From Litoreibacter meonggei (lineage in GTDB: Bacteria > Pseudomonadota > Alphaproteobacteria > Rhodobacterales > Rhodobacteraceae), in assembly GCF_003663885.1 (NCBI RefSeq), contig NZ_RCCE01000001.1:868001-932000 (forward strand): a stretch of DNA of 64,000 nt, in the 5' to 3' direction. The position numbers and the translations under genes were made by a program. The notes beneath the pieces were generated by a model. It saw nothing but the letters and a program-made list of their open reading frames with translations, was not told the DNA's origin and made no database searches. Shown here one piece after another: positions 9,238-19,135 of the stretch (its first letter is position 1; the number at the start of each line of letters is the position of its first letter).

Positions 9238-9995
9238 GATTTCAGCCGGTAGCCGGTCTTGAATATCCAGCCAATCACCGCAATGCAGGCCCCCGTGAAC
9301 AGCGCGATTGCCAGCAAGCTCAGCCCGATGGACACTTCGGCCTCGCCGAAGAATGCCCAGCGGAACCCAGAAATCAGGTAAACGACGGGGTTGAACATGG
9401 TGATCGTCTGCCACACCGGCGGCAGCATCGAGATCGAATAGAATGAGCCCCCGAGGAACACCAACGGCGTAATCACCAACAGCGGGATCAGCTGCAACTG
9501 TTCGAAATTCTTGGCCCAGATGCCAATGATAAACCCCAGCAGCGAAAAGCTGAAACACGTCATCAGCAGAAACGCGATCATTGCCACAGGATGCGCAATA
9601 TTCAGGTCGACGAACACAAACGCCGTCCCCAGAATGATCAACCCGACCAATAACGCCTTGGACGCGGCGGCGCCTACATAGCCGATCATGATCTCCACAA
9701 AGGACACAGGCGCGGACAGCAGCTCGTAAATCGTGCCGATAAACTTGGGGAAATATATCCCGAAGCTGGCATTTGCCGTGCTCTGGGTCATCACCGACAG
9801 CATAATCAACCCCGGCACAATGAACGCCCCGTAACTGACCCCTTCAACCGTTTCGATCCGCGAGCCGATGGCGGCCCCAAAGACCACGAAATACAGCGAG
9901 GTCGACAGCACCGGAGACACGAAGCTCTGCAACAATGTGCGGAAAAAACGCGTCATCTCGAAGATGTAGATCGCCTTGATTGCTGTAAGGTTCAT
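9234..9995 (-). CDS. ABC-2 type transporter permease
   Basis: 253 aa with about six hydrophobic segments (for example [20 protein letters not shown] near the end preceded by several TM stretches) and the ABC-2 signature region [19 protein letters not shown]. It resembles the YadH/NodJ group of export permeases. Its start overlaps the stop of the ATPase gene by 4 bp, so the two form a translationally coupled pair building one inner-membrane exporter. The cargo is not evident; drugs, lipids or polysaccharide are possible for this class. Confidence 0.88.
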   Translation of the reverse strand: MNLTAIKAIYIFEMTRFFRTLLQSFVSPVLSTSLYFVVFGAAIGSRIETVEGVSYGAFIVPGLIMLSVMTQSTANASFGIYFPKFIGTIYELLSAPVSFVEIMIGYVGAAASKALLVGLIILGTAFVFVDLNIAHPVAMIAFLLMTCFSFSLLGFIIGIWAKNFEQLQLIPLLVITPLVFLGGSFYSISMLPPVWQTITMFNPVVYLISGFRWAFFGEAEVSIGLSLLAIALFTGACIAVIGWIFKTGYRLKS

Positions 9996-10918
9996 GCAGC
10001 GTCTCCCACCAGGCCTACGAAAATGTCCTCCAGCGAGGATTGCGAGGTCGAGACGTCTTTCAGCACCAACCCCTGCGCCGCCAGATCGCTCAGCAGCGCC
10101 GTGATGCCGGTCCGCTCGCCCCGTGTGTCATAGGCGTATTCAAGGCTCTGCCCGTCCTTACCGATCACCAGATCATACGCGCCCAAAGCGGCTGGAACCT
10201 CCGTAATCGGGTCCTGCAATTCGATAATCAGCTCCTTGCGCCCCATCTGGGCCATCAGCTCGGCCTTATCTTTCACCAGCAAAATCTCGCCGTCGTTGAT
10301 GACTCCGACCCGATCTGCAATCGCCTCCGCTTCCTCAATGTAATGCGTGGTCAGGATGATCGTCACGCCGTCCGCACGCAGCCCGCGCACGATCTCCCAC
10401 ATGTCTTTTCGCAGCTCCACGTCCACCCCCGCCGTCGGCTCGTCCAGAAACAGCACCCGCGGCTCGTGGCTCAACGCCTTGGCGATCAGCACCCGCCGCT
10501 TCATGCCGCCGGACAGTTCCTTAACGCGCGCGTCCTTTTTGTCCCACAGCGAAAGCTGGCGCAAAATCTTCTCGATATGTGCGTCATCACGGGGCTTGCC
10601 GAACAATCCGCGCGAGAAGCTGACAGAGTTGATGACTTTCTCGAACGGCTCCAGTGACAGCTCTTGCGGCACCAGCCCGATCAGACTCCGTGCGCCACGG
10701 AAGTCGTCCACGATGTCATGCCCGCCCACGCTGATCGAACCCGACGTCGCGTTCACCATTCCGCAGATCACCGAAATCAGCGTGGTCTTGCCCGCGCCGT
10801 TCGGCCCAAGCAGCGCCAAAATCTCTCCCTGTTCAATATCCAGCGACACGGCCTTGAGCGCGTGGAACCCGCCTTCATAAATCTTCGTGACATCCTTGGC
10901 AGATACGATTGCAGACAT
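9992..10918 (-). CDS. ABC transporter ATP-binding protein
   Basis: 308 aa from ATG 10918 ([17 protein letters not shown]); longer in-frame extensions upstream to 11113 look non-coding. Walker [12 protein letters not shown], signature [16 protein letters not shown] and Walker [13 protein letters not shown] are all intact, followed by the H-loop TTHYIEEAE. The layout matches YadG/NodI/DrrA-type exporters paired with ABC-2 permeases. First gene of the two-gene operon with the permease at 9234. Confidence 0.92.
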   Translation of the reverse strand: MSAIVSAKDVTKIYEGGFHALKAVSLDIEQGEILALLGPNGAGKTTLISVICGMVNATSGSISVGGHDIVDDFRGARSLIGLVPQELSLEPFEKVINSVSFSRGLFGKPRDDAHIEKILRQLSLWDKKDARVKELSGGMKRRVLIAKALSHEPRVLFLDEPTAGVDVELRKDMWEIVRGLRADGVTIILTTHYIEEAEAIADRVGVINDGEILLVKDKAELMAQMGRKELIIELQDPITEVPAALGAYDLVIGKDGQSLEYAYDTRGERTGITALLSDLAAQGLVLKDVSTSQSSLEDIFVGLVGDAA

Positions 10919-11333
10919 ACGCCCCCCGCTTGAAACCTGCCGCACTTGTAGGCGGCGCGGCCGCCAAGGAAAACCCGCAGTTCTGTGCAACAGCTGCGAT
11001 AGGGTGTGCAAAGCCTCTATCCGCGTTGATTTTCTTTCAGTTTTCGGCAAGTTCGCCGCATTCCCCTTAGGCGGAGCAACAGATTGATAATGCGTCATTA
11101 TCAAGCATGTCATGAGTGGGGGCAGTGTTCAGGCGAGCCTTCAGCAGATCGAAACGATGATCGACTTCGCAATAGCGCAAGTGTCTGACACGTCCGACGA
11201 CCATCGCGCGGTCGAAAAGATGTCCGAAGTGTTCCCGAGCCACGAACGACGTGCAGCAACGCGGAAACTTCGCCCTGTCGAGCCGCGACTTGACGGCCTA
11301 TTGGCGCGAAAGCGACCCTTTCTTCCTCGAACT
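10919..11333. other. Intergenic region with ambiguous coding traces
   Basis: 415 bases upstream of the ABC operon and downstream of rpe. On the plus strand three frames each show partly protein-like segments: a short ORF from ATG 11090 (MRHYQACHEWGQCSGEP..., stop near 11188), a frame from 11112 (LQQIETMIDFAIAQVSD...) that has no own stop and runs antisense through rpe, and a third frame ending NFALSSRDLTAYWRESDPFF at the TAA near 11336. The pattern could be a decayed gene with frameshifts. I cannot decide and do not call a CDS. Confidence 0.3.
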
Positions 11334-12011
11334 TTAAGCGTAAGACGCGCGGATCGCGCGGATGTTCTCGCCATAAGGTGCAGGATCGCTGACAGAGCCG
11401 CCCTTGAACACTGCCGATCCCGCCACCAACACATCAGCGCCTGCCTTCACCAGACCGGGTGCTGTCGCTGGTGTCACGCCGCCGTCGATCTCGATATGCA
11501 CCGGACGGTCGCCGATCATCGCGCGCAACTCCGCCACTTTGCCTTCCAGCGGGATGAAGCTTTGCCCGCCAAACCCGGGGTTCACGGTCATCACGCAGAC
11601 CATATCCGCCACGTCCAGCAGATGCGCTACAGCCGAAGCCGGCGTGCCGGGGTTCAGCGCCACGCCCGCTTTGGCCCCCGCCCCGCGGATCGCTTGCAAC
11701 GTGCGGTGAATATGTGGCCCCGCCTCGACATGTGCCGTGATAATATCCGCGCCCGCCTTGGCAAAATCGTCGATATAGGCGTCAACCGGAGAGATCATCA
11801 AATGCACGTCCATCACCGTCTTGATATGGGGTCGGATCGCCGCACAGGTCATCGGGCCAAAGCTCAGGTTCGGCACGAAATGCCCGTCCATCACATCCAC
11901 GTGGATCCAGTCCGCACCTTGCGCCTCGACTGCGTCAATCTCGGCACCAAAATTGGCGAAATCCGCCGCCAGAATGGACGGCGCGATTTTTACGGAACGG
12001 TCGATGGTCAT
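11334..12011 (-). CDS. rpe: Ribulose-phosphate 3-epimerase
   Basis: 225 aa TIM-barrel enzyme interconverting ribulose-5-phosphate and xylulose-5-phosphate (pentose phosphate and Calvin pathways). Family signatures are clear: [18 protein letters not shown] at the N-terminus, [19 protein letters not shown] with the catalytic Asp and metal His, [11 protein letters not shown], and IEIDGGVT. The start ATG at 12011 is the expected family start. It is divergent from deoC. Confidence 0.95.
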   Translation of the reverse strand: MTIDRSVKIAPSILAADFANFGAEIDAVEAQGADWIHVDVMDGHFVPNLSFGPMTCAAIRPHIKTVMDVHLMISPVDAYIDDFAKAGADIITAHVEAGPHIHRTLQAIRGAGAKAGVALNPGTPASAVAHLLDVADMVCVMTVNPGFGGQSFIPLEGKVAELRAMIGDRPVHIEIDGGVTPATAPGLVKAGADVLVAGSAVFKGGSVSDPAPYGENIRAIRASYA

Positions 12012-12142
12012 GGCAGAATCCCCTGATGCGTTTACAGTCCTCTCCTAACGCGCAGGGTCTCGCTTGGGAAGGCAGGCTGCGGCTTGCAACGAACGCCCGC
12101 CCGTGCCACCTTTCGTGCTTCTCCACCCGAAGGACGCCTGAC

Positions 12143-13129
12143 GTGAGCACCCTGACACAAACCAAAACGCAGTTGCCGCAAGTGCACCTGCCCCGAAACC
12201 CCGGCATGGCGCTAGACCTTGACTGGGTCGCGCGGGTTCAGGCGAACACCTCCGCAATCGAACGCCGCGCCGCGACCCTGCCCGGCAGGCGCAGCGTCAA
12301 GAAGGACTATCAGGCTGCGTGGCTGTTGAAGGCCGTGACCTGCATCGACCTGACCACCCTGTCGGGCGACGACACAGAGGGCCGTGTCCGCCGCCTGTGC
12401 GCCAAGGCCCGCCAACCGATCCGCGCTGACATGCAAAAGGCACTGGGCGTCAGCGGCATCCAGACAGGTGCGATCTGCGTCTACCACGACATGATCGAGA
12501 CCGCCGTGGACGCGCTGAGAGGCTCCGGCATTCCCGTCGCCGCCGTGTCGACAGGTTTCCCTGCTGGCCTCTCTCCTTTCCACCTGCGCGTGGCCGAGAT
12601 CGAGGAAAGCGTGAAAGCTGGCGCGCGCGAGATCGACATCGTCATCTCCCGCCGCCATGTGCTGACGCAAAACTGGCAGGCACTCTATGACGAAATGAAA
12701 GCGTTCCGCACAGCCTGCGGCGACGCCCATGTGAAGGCTATTCTGGCAACGGGTGAGCTGGGCTCCCTTCGAAATGTGGCGCGCGCGTCGCTGATTTGCA
12801 TGATGGCCGGTGCGGACTTCATCAAGACATCAACTGGTAAGGAAAGCGTCAACGCGACCCTGCCCGTCAGCCTCGTGATGATCCGCGCCATCCGTGACTA
12901 TTTTGACGCCACCGGCTACCATGTCGGCTACAAGCCTGCGGGCGGCATCTCCAAGGCCAAGGACGCGATCACCTATCTGGCCCTGATGAAGGACGAGCTT
13001 GGCAACCGCTGGCTGCAACCCAACCTGTTCCGCTTCGGCGCGTCCTCGCTTCTGAACGACATAGAGCGTCAGCTCGAACATCACATCACCGGCGCCTACT
13101 CCGCCTCCTACCGTCACCCAATGGGCTAA
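12143..13129 (+). CDS. deoC: Deoxyribose-phosphate aldolase
   Basis: 328 aa from a GTG start at 12143 (protein MSTLTQTKTQLPQ...), supported by an aagga RBS about 10 bases upstream; an in-frame ATG at 12026 would add an unlikely Arg/Cys-rich extension. The Schiff-base lysine motif GADFIKTSTGKE and the segment GYKPAGGISKAKDA place it in the class I DeoC family. It splits deoxyribose-5-phosphate into glyceraldehyde-3-phosphate and acetaldehyde. The next gene, 4 bp downstream, is an aldehyde dehydrogenase that could oxidise the acetaldehyde. Confidence 0.93.
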   Translation: MSTLTQTKTQLPQVHLPRNPGMALDLDWVARVQANTSAIERRAATLPGRRSVKKDYQAAWLLKAVTCIDLTTLSGDDTEGRVRRLCAKARQPIRADMQKALGVSGIQTGAICVYHDMIETAVDALRGSGIPVAAVSTGFPAGLSPFHLRVAEIEESVKAGAREIDIVISRRHVLTQNWQALYDEMKAFRTACGDAHVKAILATGELGSLRNVARASLICMMAGADFIKTSTGKESVNATLPVSLVMIRAIRDYFDATGYHVGYKPAGGISKAKDAITYLALMKDELGNRWLQPNLFRFGASSLLNDIERQLEHHITGAYSASYRHPMG

Positions 13130-13133
13130 AAAC

Positions 13134-15434
13134 ATGACCGTAAAAAACATTCTAGAGACGATGGACTATGGCCCCGCCCCCGAAAGCGCTGCCGAGGCGA
13201 TGGCATGGCTCGACAGCAAGGACCGCCAGTTCGGTCATTTCATTGACGGCACTTTCACCGCGCCCACGCAGGACTTCACCTCCAAGAATCCCGCCAATGG
13301 CGAGGTGCTGGCAAGCCTGTCGCAAGCCCGTCAAGACGATGTGGATGCTGCCGTGAGCGCGGCCCGTAAGGCGCAGAAATCATGGGCAAAGTCCGGCCAC
13401 ACCCGCGCAAAATACCTCTACGCGTTGGCCCGTGCCTTGCAGAAACACTCGCGGCTGTTCGCCGTGCTGGAGACCCTCGACAACGGCAAACCCATCCGCG
13501 AGTCCCGCGACATAGACGTGCCGCTCGCCCAACGCCATTTCTACCACCACGCAGGTTTCGCCCAACTGATGGAAGATGAACTCCCCGATCGCGGAGCGTT
13601 GGGTGTATGCGGCCAGATCATCCCGTGGAATTTCCCCCTTCTCATGTTGTCGTGGAAAATCGCCCCCGCCTTGGCGATGGGCAACACCGTGGTGCTGAAG
13701 CCAGCCGAATACACCTCGCTAACAGCGCTGCTCTTTGCAGAGATTTGCGATCAGGTGGGCCTGCCGAAAGGCGTCGTGAACATCGTGACGGGTGACGGCG
13801 CAGTGGGCGAAATGATCACCGCATCAGATGTCGACAAATTGGCCTTCACAGGCTCCACCGAGGTGGGTCGCATCATCCGCAAGGCCACCGCAGGCTCCGG
13901 TAAAGCGCTATCTCTAGAGCTTGGCGGCAAGTCCCCCTACATCGTCTTCGACGACGCCGATCTGGACAGCGCGGTCGAGGGTCTGGTCGACGCCATCTGG
14001 TTCAACCAAGGTCAGGTCTGCTGTGCAGGTTCGCGTCTGCTGGTGCAGGAGGGTATCGCTGACAGTTTCTACCGCAAACTCAAGTCCCGCATGGACGGGC
14101 TGCGCATCGGCGACCCACTGGACAAATGCATCGACGTCGGCGCCATCGTCGACCCGATCCAGCGCGCCACCATCGCGGATATGGTTGCCAGCAATGACGA
14201 GGGCGAAACCTATCAAACCAGCGCCCCCGAAGGCTGCTTCTACCCGCCGACCCTGATCACCGGCCTGACCACTTCCTCCAAACTCATGCAGGAAGAAATC
14301 TTCGGCCCCGTGTTGGTCTCCACCACCTTCCGCACCCCTGCCGAGGCCGTCGCTATGGCCAACGACACCCGCTACGGGTTGGCCGCAACTGTCTGGACTG
14401 AAAACATAAATCTGGCGCTCGACATCGCACCGCAGCTCGTTGCGGGTATCGTCTGGGTGAACTCCACCAACCTGATGGACGCCGCTGCCGGCTTTGGTGG
14501 CGTGCGCGAGAGCGGCTTTGGCCGCGAAGGGGGCTGGGAGGGTCTGTCCGGCTATACCAAGGTCAAAGACGCCCCCAAACCCGCAAAACCTGTCACCGCA
14601 TTTGAGGGTAAAGGCGGCCTGTCAGACCCGATCGACCGCACTGCGAAGCTCTATATCGGCGGCAAGCAGTCACGACCCGATGGGGGCTATTCCCGTGTGG
14701 TTTACGGCCCCAAAGGAGATGCCTTGGGCGAGGTCTCGCTGGCCAACCGCAAGGACCTGCGCAACGCCGTGGAAGCCGCGCACAAAGCCAAAGGTTGGGG
14801 CAAAACCACCGGCCACTTGCGCGCGCAAATTCTGTATTATCTTGCAGAAAACCTCGCCGCACGCAGCGCAGAATTTGCCGACCGCATAAAAGCGATGACC
14901 GGAAAGCAAGGCAAGGATGAGATTGAGAGCGCGATCCAGACGCTGTTCACCTATGCCGCGTGGGCCGACAAATACGACGGGCAAGTGCACGGCGTTCCAA
15001 TCCGTGGTGTGGCCTTGGCAATGAAGGAGCCGGTGGGCGTTATCGCCGCCCTGTGCGACCCGCGTCCCTTGGCGGGTCTGGTCGAAGTCATGGCCCCAGC
15101 CATCGCCATGGGTAACCGTGTGATCACCTTGGCATCCGAAGCCTTTCCACTAGTGGCCACTGACTTCATTCAAGTCCTTGAGACCTCAGATGTTCCTGCC
15201 GGTGTTGTGAACATCCTGACGGGACATCATGCCGATGTGGCGTCTCACATGGGTGCGCATATGGACATTGACGCGGTCTGGAGCTTCTCGGACCCAAGCC
15301 ATGCCGCTGCGATTGAAGCGGGCTCTGCCGGCAACATTAAGCGTACATTGGTAGCCCCCGCGCCAAGCACACCCAAGGCAATGCTAGAAGCCGCGACAGA
15401 GGTCAAAAACATCTGGATTCCATACGGCGAATAG
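13134..15434 (+). CDS. ALDH16-type two-domain aldehyde dehydrogenase
   Basis: 766 aa, about one and a half times a normal ALDH. Residues 30-490 form a complete ALDH unit: IPWNFPLL (163-170), the general base Glu262 in LELGGK, and catalytic Cys296 in NQGQVCCAG. From about residue 505 a second ALDH-like unit begins ([19 protein letters not shown]), which reaches [24 protein letters not shown] coenzyme-domain sequence but has no GQxCxAG cysteine motif and ends early. This matches the ALDH16 family, in which the second domain is non-catalytic. Four bases after deoC, so likely co-transcribed and suited to acetaldehyde oxidation, which is inference. Confidence 0.88.
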   Translation: MTVKNILETMDYGPAPESAAEAMAWLDSKDRQFGHFIDGTFTAPTQDFTSKNPANGEVLASLSQARQDDVDAAVSAARKAQKSWAKSGHTRAKYLYALARALQKHSRLFAVLETLDNGKPIRESRDIDVPLAQRHFYHHAGFAQLMEDELPDRGALGVCGQIIPWNFPLLMLSWKIAPALAMGNTVVLKPAEYTSLTALLFAEICDQVGLPKGVVNIVTGDGAVGEMITASDVDKLAFTGSTEVGRIIRKATAGSGKALSLELGGKSPYIVFDDADLDSAVEGLVDAIWFNQGQVCCAGSRLLVQEGIADSFYRKLKSRMDGLRIGDPLDKCIDVGAIVDPIQRATIADMVASNDEGETYQTSAPEGCFYPPTLITGLTTSSKLMQEEIFGPVLVSTTFRTPAEAVAMANDTRYGLAATVWTENINLALDIAPQLVAGIVWVNSTNLMDAAAGFGGVRESGFGREGGWEGLSGYTKVKDAPKPAKPVTAFEGKGGLSDPIDRTAKLYIGGKQSRPDGGYSRVVYGPKGDALGEVSLANRKDLRNAVEAAHKAKGWGKTTGHLRAQILYYLAENLAARSAEFADRIKAMTGKQGKDEIESAIQTLFTYAAWADKYDGQVHGVPIRGVALAMKEPVGVIAALCDPRPLAGLVEVMAPAIAMGNRVITLASEAFPLVATDFIQVLETSDVPAGVVNILTGHHADVASHMGAHMDIDAVWSFSDPSHAAAIEAGSAGNIKRTLVAPAPSTPKAMLEAATEVKNIWIPYGE

Positions 15435-15446
15435 GTCAGCGAAAAA

Positions 15447-15472
15447 CGCCTCGGCAATTGCTTGCCGAGGCG
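15447..15472. terminator. Perfect 11-bp hairpin between convergent genes
   Basis: CGCCTCGGCAA (15447-15457), loop TTGC, TTGCCGAGGCG (15462-15472). A run of five A's precedes it, which becomes a T-run for transcription from the right (the aquaporin gene, minus strand). It probably ends aquaporin transcription and may act on the ALDH transcript too. Confidence 0.75.
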
Positions 15473-15495
15473 CATCTACGCAGTGGTGTATTAAC

Positions 15496-16176
15496 TTATG
15501 GCGAGGTTATGCGCGCTTTGTGTAGGAATCCGCCCAGTGCACCGCCAAGAAGTGGTGCGACGATGAACAGCCAAAGTTGAGACAGCGCCGTTGGGCCAGC
15601 GAACAATGCAGGTCCGATAGAACGGGCTGGGTTCACGGACGTCCCCGTCACAGGGATGCCGATCAGATGGATCATGACCAAGGTCAAACCAATGACGAGG
15701 CCCGCCATCGCGGAATTGCCAGTCTCGGCAGTAACGCCAAGGATAACGACCAAGAATACAGCCGTGGCGACAACTTCAAAGGTAAATGCGGCCATCATGC
15801 CGAAGCCACCAAGGTAGTCTGCACCCCACCCGTTCTGCCCCAAGCCGCTCGCTGCAACATCGTAGCCAGCGGTCTTGCCGGTTGCGATGATATAAATAAA
15901 GGCAGCGGCTACTATTGCGCCGATAGTTTGCGACACGCTGTAGCCGATGAAATCTTTCATATCTATCCGCCCAGCAACCAAAGCGCCCATGGAGACTGCC
16001 GGATTAAGATGCGCACCGGAAACCTGACCAATCGAATACGCCATCGCGATTACCGAGATACCGAACGCGAAACTAATCCCGGTGAATCCGATATCTCCTC
16101 CTGCCAGAACGGCAGAACCGACACCGAAGAAAACCAACACAAACGTGCCGAAGGCTTCAGCTACATATTTATTCAT
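15496..16176 (-). CDS. aqpZ: Aquaporin Z-like water channel
   Basis: 226 aa with six membrane segments and both NPA half-helices: SGAHLNPAVSMGALVAGR in the first half and GTSVNPARSIGPALF in the second. The Arg after the second NPA (NPAR) and the overall length fit the AqpZ group, a water-selective inner-membrane channel. The start ATG lies at 16176 and the gene stands alone, ending toward the hairpin at 15447. Confidence 0.92.
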   Translation of the reverse strand: MNKYVAEAFGTFVLVFFGVGSAVLAGGDIGFTGISFAFGISVIAMAYSIGQVSGAHLNPAVSMGALVAGRIDMKDFIGYSVSQTIGAIVAAAFIYIIATGKTAGYDVAASGLGQNGWGADYLGGFGMMAAFTFEVVATAVFLVVILGVTAETGNSAMAGLVIGLTLVMIHLIGIPVTGTSVNPARSIGPALFAGPTALSQLWLFIVAPLLGGALGGFLHKARITSP

Positions 16177-16299
16177 TGACCACTTCCCTATTGTTCAGGC
16201 GCGATCTAGGTCGCGCTCTGTCGCTAACGGGTAGTGTTTTGGCACGTGCAACACAGAGGGAGAATACAACAAAGGTTCCCCGTAACGTGTGGCTCCGAC

Positions 16300-16956
16300 C
16301 TATCTACGGGGTTTACCCTTCCAAGTGTCAAGCCATGCGCGGAAGCCAGAGCGTTGATCGTCGGCATAGTCATCCACTGCTTCCCAAGTCTCACTTACGC
16401 TATCCGTAATGGGATCAATTTTTGACCTTTTGAACCACTGAGACATTCGGAATAGGCCAAGGCAAATCCCCGCAAGGATGACCAAAATGATGATATTCAA
16501 CCAAGGGATCAGAGTTGCATCAGGATTATCTGTTGGCCGAATGCCAACCGCGTTTGGAAAAATGCTATAGAACTCATTGCGCCAGCCGTAATGTGTCAGC
16601 ACGGCCCATTGCGGATCCGCCTTGGTCGAGATCAGGTCCGCCGCCTCGGTTTGCAAGTTCTTGGTGTCGAACTTGAAATAGGGCGGCCAGCCCCAGCTTG
16701 TATCCTCATTGCGGTAAACCATCGGTTTGCCATTTTGACGGATCGTCTGGATGAACAGCACGTCGCGGTTGGTGCCGCTCACGTCGCTGCCGGAGTCGCC
16801 GGAGGCCCAGAACCACGAGTTCTCGCCATAGTCGATCCGTTGCTCGAACGTGCCAACCACCCGCACAATGTCGCGCTGAGGCAGCGTGTAATGCAGCACT
16901 GTGGCCACCAGCAGCCAGAACAGCACGACGATTGTGTATTTGACCCAACGCAACAT
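16300..16956 (-). CDS. DUF1523 family membrane protein
   Basis: 218 aa. An N-terminal membrane anchor (YTIVVLFWLLVATVLHYTLP) is followed by a periplasm-facing domain with the family pattern RDIVRVVGTFEQR, NRDVLFIQTI and WGWPPYFKFDTKNLQ, then a second membrane segment (LNIIILVILAGICLGLF, about residues 152-168) and a charged cytoplasmic tail. DUF1523 has no established function. It is the last gene of a minus-strand run of tightly packed genes that starts at 24562, and its stop codon lies beside a 7-bp inverted repeat (16278-16284 and 16305-16311) that may help termination. Confidence 0.8.
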   Translation of the reverse strand: MLRWVKYTIVVLFWLLVATVLHYTLPQRDIVRVVGTFEQRIDYGENSWFWASGDSGSDVSGTNRDVLFIQTIRQNGKPMVYRNEDTSWGWPPYFKFDTKNLQTEAADLISTKADPQWAVLTHYGWRNEFYSIFPNAVGIRPTDNPDATLIPWLNIIILVILAGICLGLFRMSQWFKRSKIDPITDSVSETWEAVDDYADDQRSGFRAWLDTWKGKPRR

Positions 16957-16969
16957 CAGCCAAGGCTCC

Positions 16970-17239
16970 TTATTGAAAGTTGACCACGTAGACCAGCACG
17001 CCGATCACGAGGTATGGCACCACGAAGACACCCAAAATCAGTTTCCGCCGCAACGAGCCGTCATAGTCCGCAAGCCCCGTCTCGATGAACGCTTCACGGT
17101 CGCCTGTGCGGATTTCTTCGTCCCATTCCTCGGCCAGCTTGCCGCGCCGCACTGAACGCGACCATGCCGACAAGACAAAATAGACGATAAGCATTACGAT
17201 GAACGCCATCGCCCCCAGACGTAGTACCGCAAAAATCAT
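16970..17239 (-). CDS. Two-segment membrane protein, 89 aa
   Basis: ATG 17239 overlaps the stop of the upstream 452-aa gene by 4 bp (ATGA), which is why I prefer this start over a longer one at 17263. Reads MIFAVLRLGAMAFIVMLIVY at the N-terminus and ends with a second hydrophobic stretch (LILGVFVVPYLVIGVLVYVV). The middle is charged (EEWDEEIRTGDREAFIETG). Likely an inner-membrane hairpin protein with a cytoplasmic loop. No family recognised; coupled to its neighbours in the 16.3-24.6 kb cassette. Confidence 0.7.
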   Translation of the reverse strand: MIFAVLRLGAMAFIVMLIVYFVLSAWSRSVRRGKLAEEWDEEIRTGDREAFIETGLADYDGSLRRKLILGVFVVPYLVIGVLVYVVNFQ

Positions 17240-18594
17240 CGCGTTCTCCTCACTGCGCCCCATGGCCCGACCTTAGCAACAACGTCGCGCGGTTCGGATT
17301 GGAGCGGCTCCTCCATAGGCGCGTCGCCACCACCAAACAAGGCCTCGCGCGCTCCAGCTTTGTCGATCTGATACTCCCTTGCGAGGAAATCTGCCACAAA
17401 AGCCTTCTTCTGGTCAGGCCAAGTTCTATAGCGGGCGTAGAATAACTCCTTGTGGCAGATAAACAGCTGGCGCACATCCAAAAGTGATAGCTCGGACAAC
17501 AACATGTTCACCAAGTCGCGGTCCGCGTGGGGCTTGGCACGCAATGTGTAGAAATAGGCTGGATCATTCGACGAAATCCGAGGCCACGCCCCGCCGCCCT
17601 CAGCCCAGCGCAACAGCTTGGCGAGCGTATGAAACTCGGGTGGCAAAAGGTCTGAAAATCGGCGCCCCAATGCGCGTAGATCCTTCCGACGGAACTTGCT
17701 CAAATCTGCTTCCATTGTTGCCGCCACATCTACGATGATGAAATCTAGTTTCTGACGAAGGATCGCGACAGCATCGACGCCACGCGCCTTTACAATCGGT
17801 TCTACCAAATCATTGGCATCCAAAAACTTAGCGATCTTGGTACGATCAGACAGCCCAATGGCCGCCGCACCCTTGCCCACTGGCAGCTTACCTAAATCCT
17901 CATCCGAGGTTGAAATCACCGCGGGCTTTTCCACCTCACGGAAGGCGTAGAGACCGCCAAAATGCGCGGTCCAGAAGTTGCCCTGCTCATACTCCGCATG
18001 GCCCAGCTTGATCGGCACTCGTGTCACGTCACCAGTCTTATGGGCCAGTGTGATCATGTCCGCGATCAACACATCGTCCCACCACGCGTCATCACGAGTA
18101 CGAAATTCGGTGATCATATCGTCGAGCTTGCCAGCGTCTGCAACAACGCCCGACGTGGTGTCAGCCTCAACGCGGATTTTGCGGATATCGAACAAATGCG
18201 CGGCCTTCGTCACGCTGTAGACCGAGTTCACCAATTCCCCCGCAATCGCATCCCGTGCGGTCAGGGCAAACAGCTGTGCTTCATTGGCCTCGATGAACTG
18301 CCGAAGTATCCCGCGCGAGGTCGAAAACTTTGTCTCAAGTAAAGGCGCAGTTTTCTGCTCTGTCGAAAGCAAGATGAACTGCCGATTACACCCCTGTGGG
18401 TTCAGATACAGATGATCGTCCAACTCTTCGCCGACCTCCGGCGCATAGCCCGAGATATCGACGTGGAAATCCGTCAGCGTGGTCTCCTTGCCCGTCAGAT
18501 GCTTGAGCGCTCGGTTGTAGCGGTCCGCCATCGCTTGCCCGCTCACGTGGAACAGATTGCCGTACATCAGGCCTTTTTCGATCAAACGCATCAT
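17236..18594 (-). CDS. Uncharacterised conserved protein, DUF6638-like
   Basis: 452 aa, soluble, no signal peptide. Starts MMRLIEKGLMYGNLFHVSG; the second Met at 18591 is equally possible. Segments such as LTDFHVDISGYAPEVGEE, NRQFILLSTEQKTAPLLE, WWDDVLIADMITLA and QLFICHKELFYARY recur in Rhodobacteraceae proteins I remember as DUF6638; that name is from memory and moderately certain. No enzymatic motif is evident. It overlaps the preceding small membrane gene by 4 bp and the following one by 4 bp, so it is embedded in the coupled cassette. Function unknown. Confidence 0.75.
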   Translation of the reverse strand: MMRLIEKGLMYGNLFHVSGQAMADRYNRALKHLTGKETTLTDFHVDISGYAPEVGEELDDHLYLNPQGCNRQFILLSTEQKTAPLLETKFSTSRGILRQFIEANEAQLFALTARDAIAGELVNSVYSVTKAAHLFDIRKIRVEADTTSGVVADAGKLDDMITEFRTRDDAWWDDVLIADMITLAHKTGDVTRVPIKLGHAEYEQGNFWTAHFGGLYAFREVEKPAVISTSDEDLGKLPVGKGAAAIGLSDRTKIAKFLDANDLVEPIVKARGVDAVAILRQKLDFIIVDVAATMEADLSKFRRKDLRALGRRFSDLLPPEFHTLAKLLRWAEGGGAWPRISSNDPAYFYTLRAKPHADRDLVNMLLSELSLLDVRQLFICHKELFYARYRTWPDQKKAFVADFLAREYQIDKAGAREALFGGGDAPMEEPLQSEPRDVVAKVGPWGAVRRTR

Positions 18595-18830
18595 GTGTCT
18601 GGACCCTCCGTCCCATCGCCGCGGCGATAGATTAACAAATAACTAAACAGCGCCCCTACCCATATGGCGATGCAGAACATGATCGACAAGCTCAGGAACA
18701 TCTCTCCGAACCCCTCCGTATGCCCCGCGTAATTCGCCCCAGTGGGGGTGAGTGCGCCGAACAGGTAGGCGGTGACCGCCCATGCCAGCAGGATGGGGGC
18801 GACGAGGATGGGGATCACTAACTTGATCAC
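18591..18830 (-). CDS. Small two-segment membrane protein, 79 aa
   Basis: GTG start at 18830, chosen because it sits in a GTGA overlap with the stop of the upstream gene and has ggag 7 bases before it. Two hydrophobic stretches (VIKLVIPILVAPILLAWAV and MFLSLSIMFCIAIWVGALF) with a short Gly-rich loop between, then a basic tail (YRRGDGTEG). Probably an inner-membrane protein; no family recognised. One of four consecutive small membrane proteins in this cassette. Confidence 0.65.
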   Translation of the reverse strand: MIKLVIPILVAPILLAWAVTAYLFGALTPTGANYAGHTEGFGEMFLSLSIMFCIAIWVGALFSYLLIYRRGDGTEGPDT

Positions 18831-19135
18831 GCTGCACTCCGTTTTGAGCGTACGATATAACAGATCAGCATGAACGGCGCCCAGGTTATCGCAGTGAGGC
18901 CAGTCCAATACAGCGACCAATACCCAAGCGCTTGCACCCCACCATCCGCCTCCATAATCGCGCGCAGCCAGATCATGTGGAATACGAACACCAGCGGGGT
19001 CGCCAGCATCGCCATGTATCCAGCATCAATGGCAAATTCGCGAAGCGAATGCGCAGGACGGCGACCATGCCAATAGCCAGTGGCACCGGCGATCAACACC
19101 GGAGCAATCCATGTTGTGATGGCCAGCCAGATCAC
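18827..19135 (-). CDS. Small membrane protein, 102 aa
   Basis: Coding begins either at GTG 19135, which overlaps the upstream stop as GTGA, or at GTG 19162 (nine residues more). Neither has a strong RBS, and translational coupling favours 19135. About three hydrophobic segments (IWLAITTWIAPVLIAGATG, YMAMLATPLVFVFHMIWL, LTAITWAPFMLICYIV). No recognised family. Its stop overlaps the next gene by 4 bp. Confidence 0.6.
   Translation of the reverse strand: MIWLAITTWIAPVLIAGATGYWHGRRPAHSLREFAIDAGYMAMLATPLVFVFHMIWLRAIMEADGGVQALGYWSLYWTGLTAITWAPFMLICYIVRSKRSAA

Noticed and set aside
11112-12026. Plus-strand 304-aa reading frame opposite rpe
   Set aside because: It continues antisense through rpe, whose motifs are unmistakable; only its first 200 bases could be independent.
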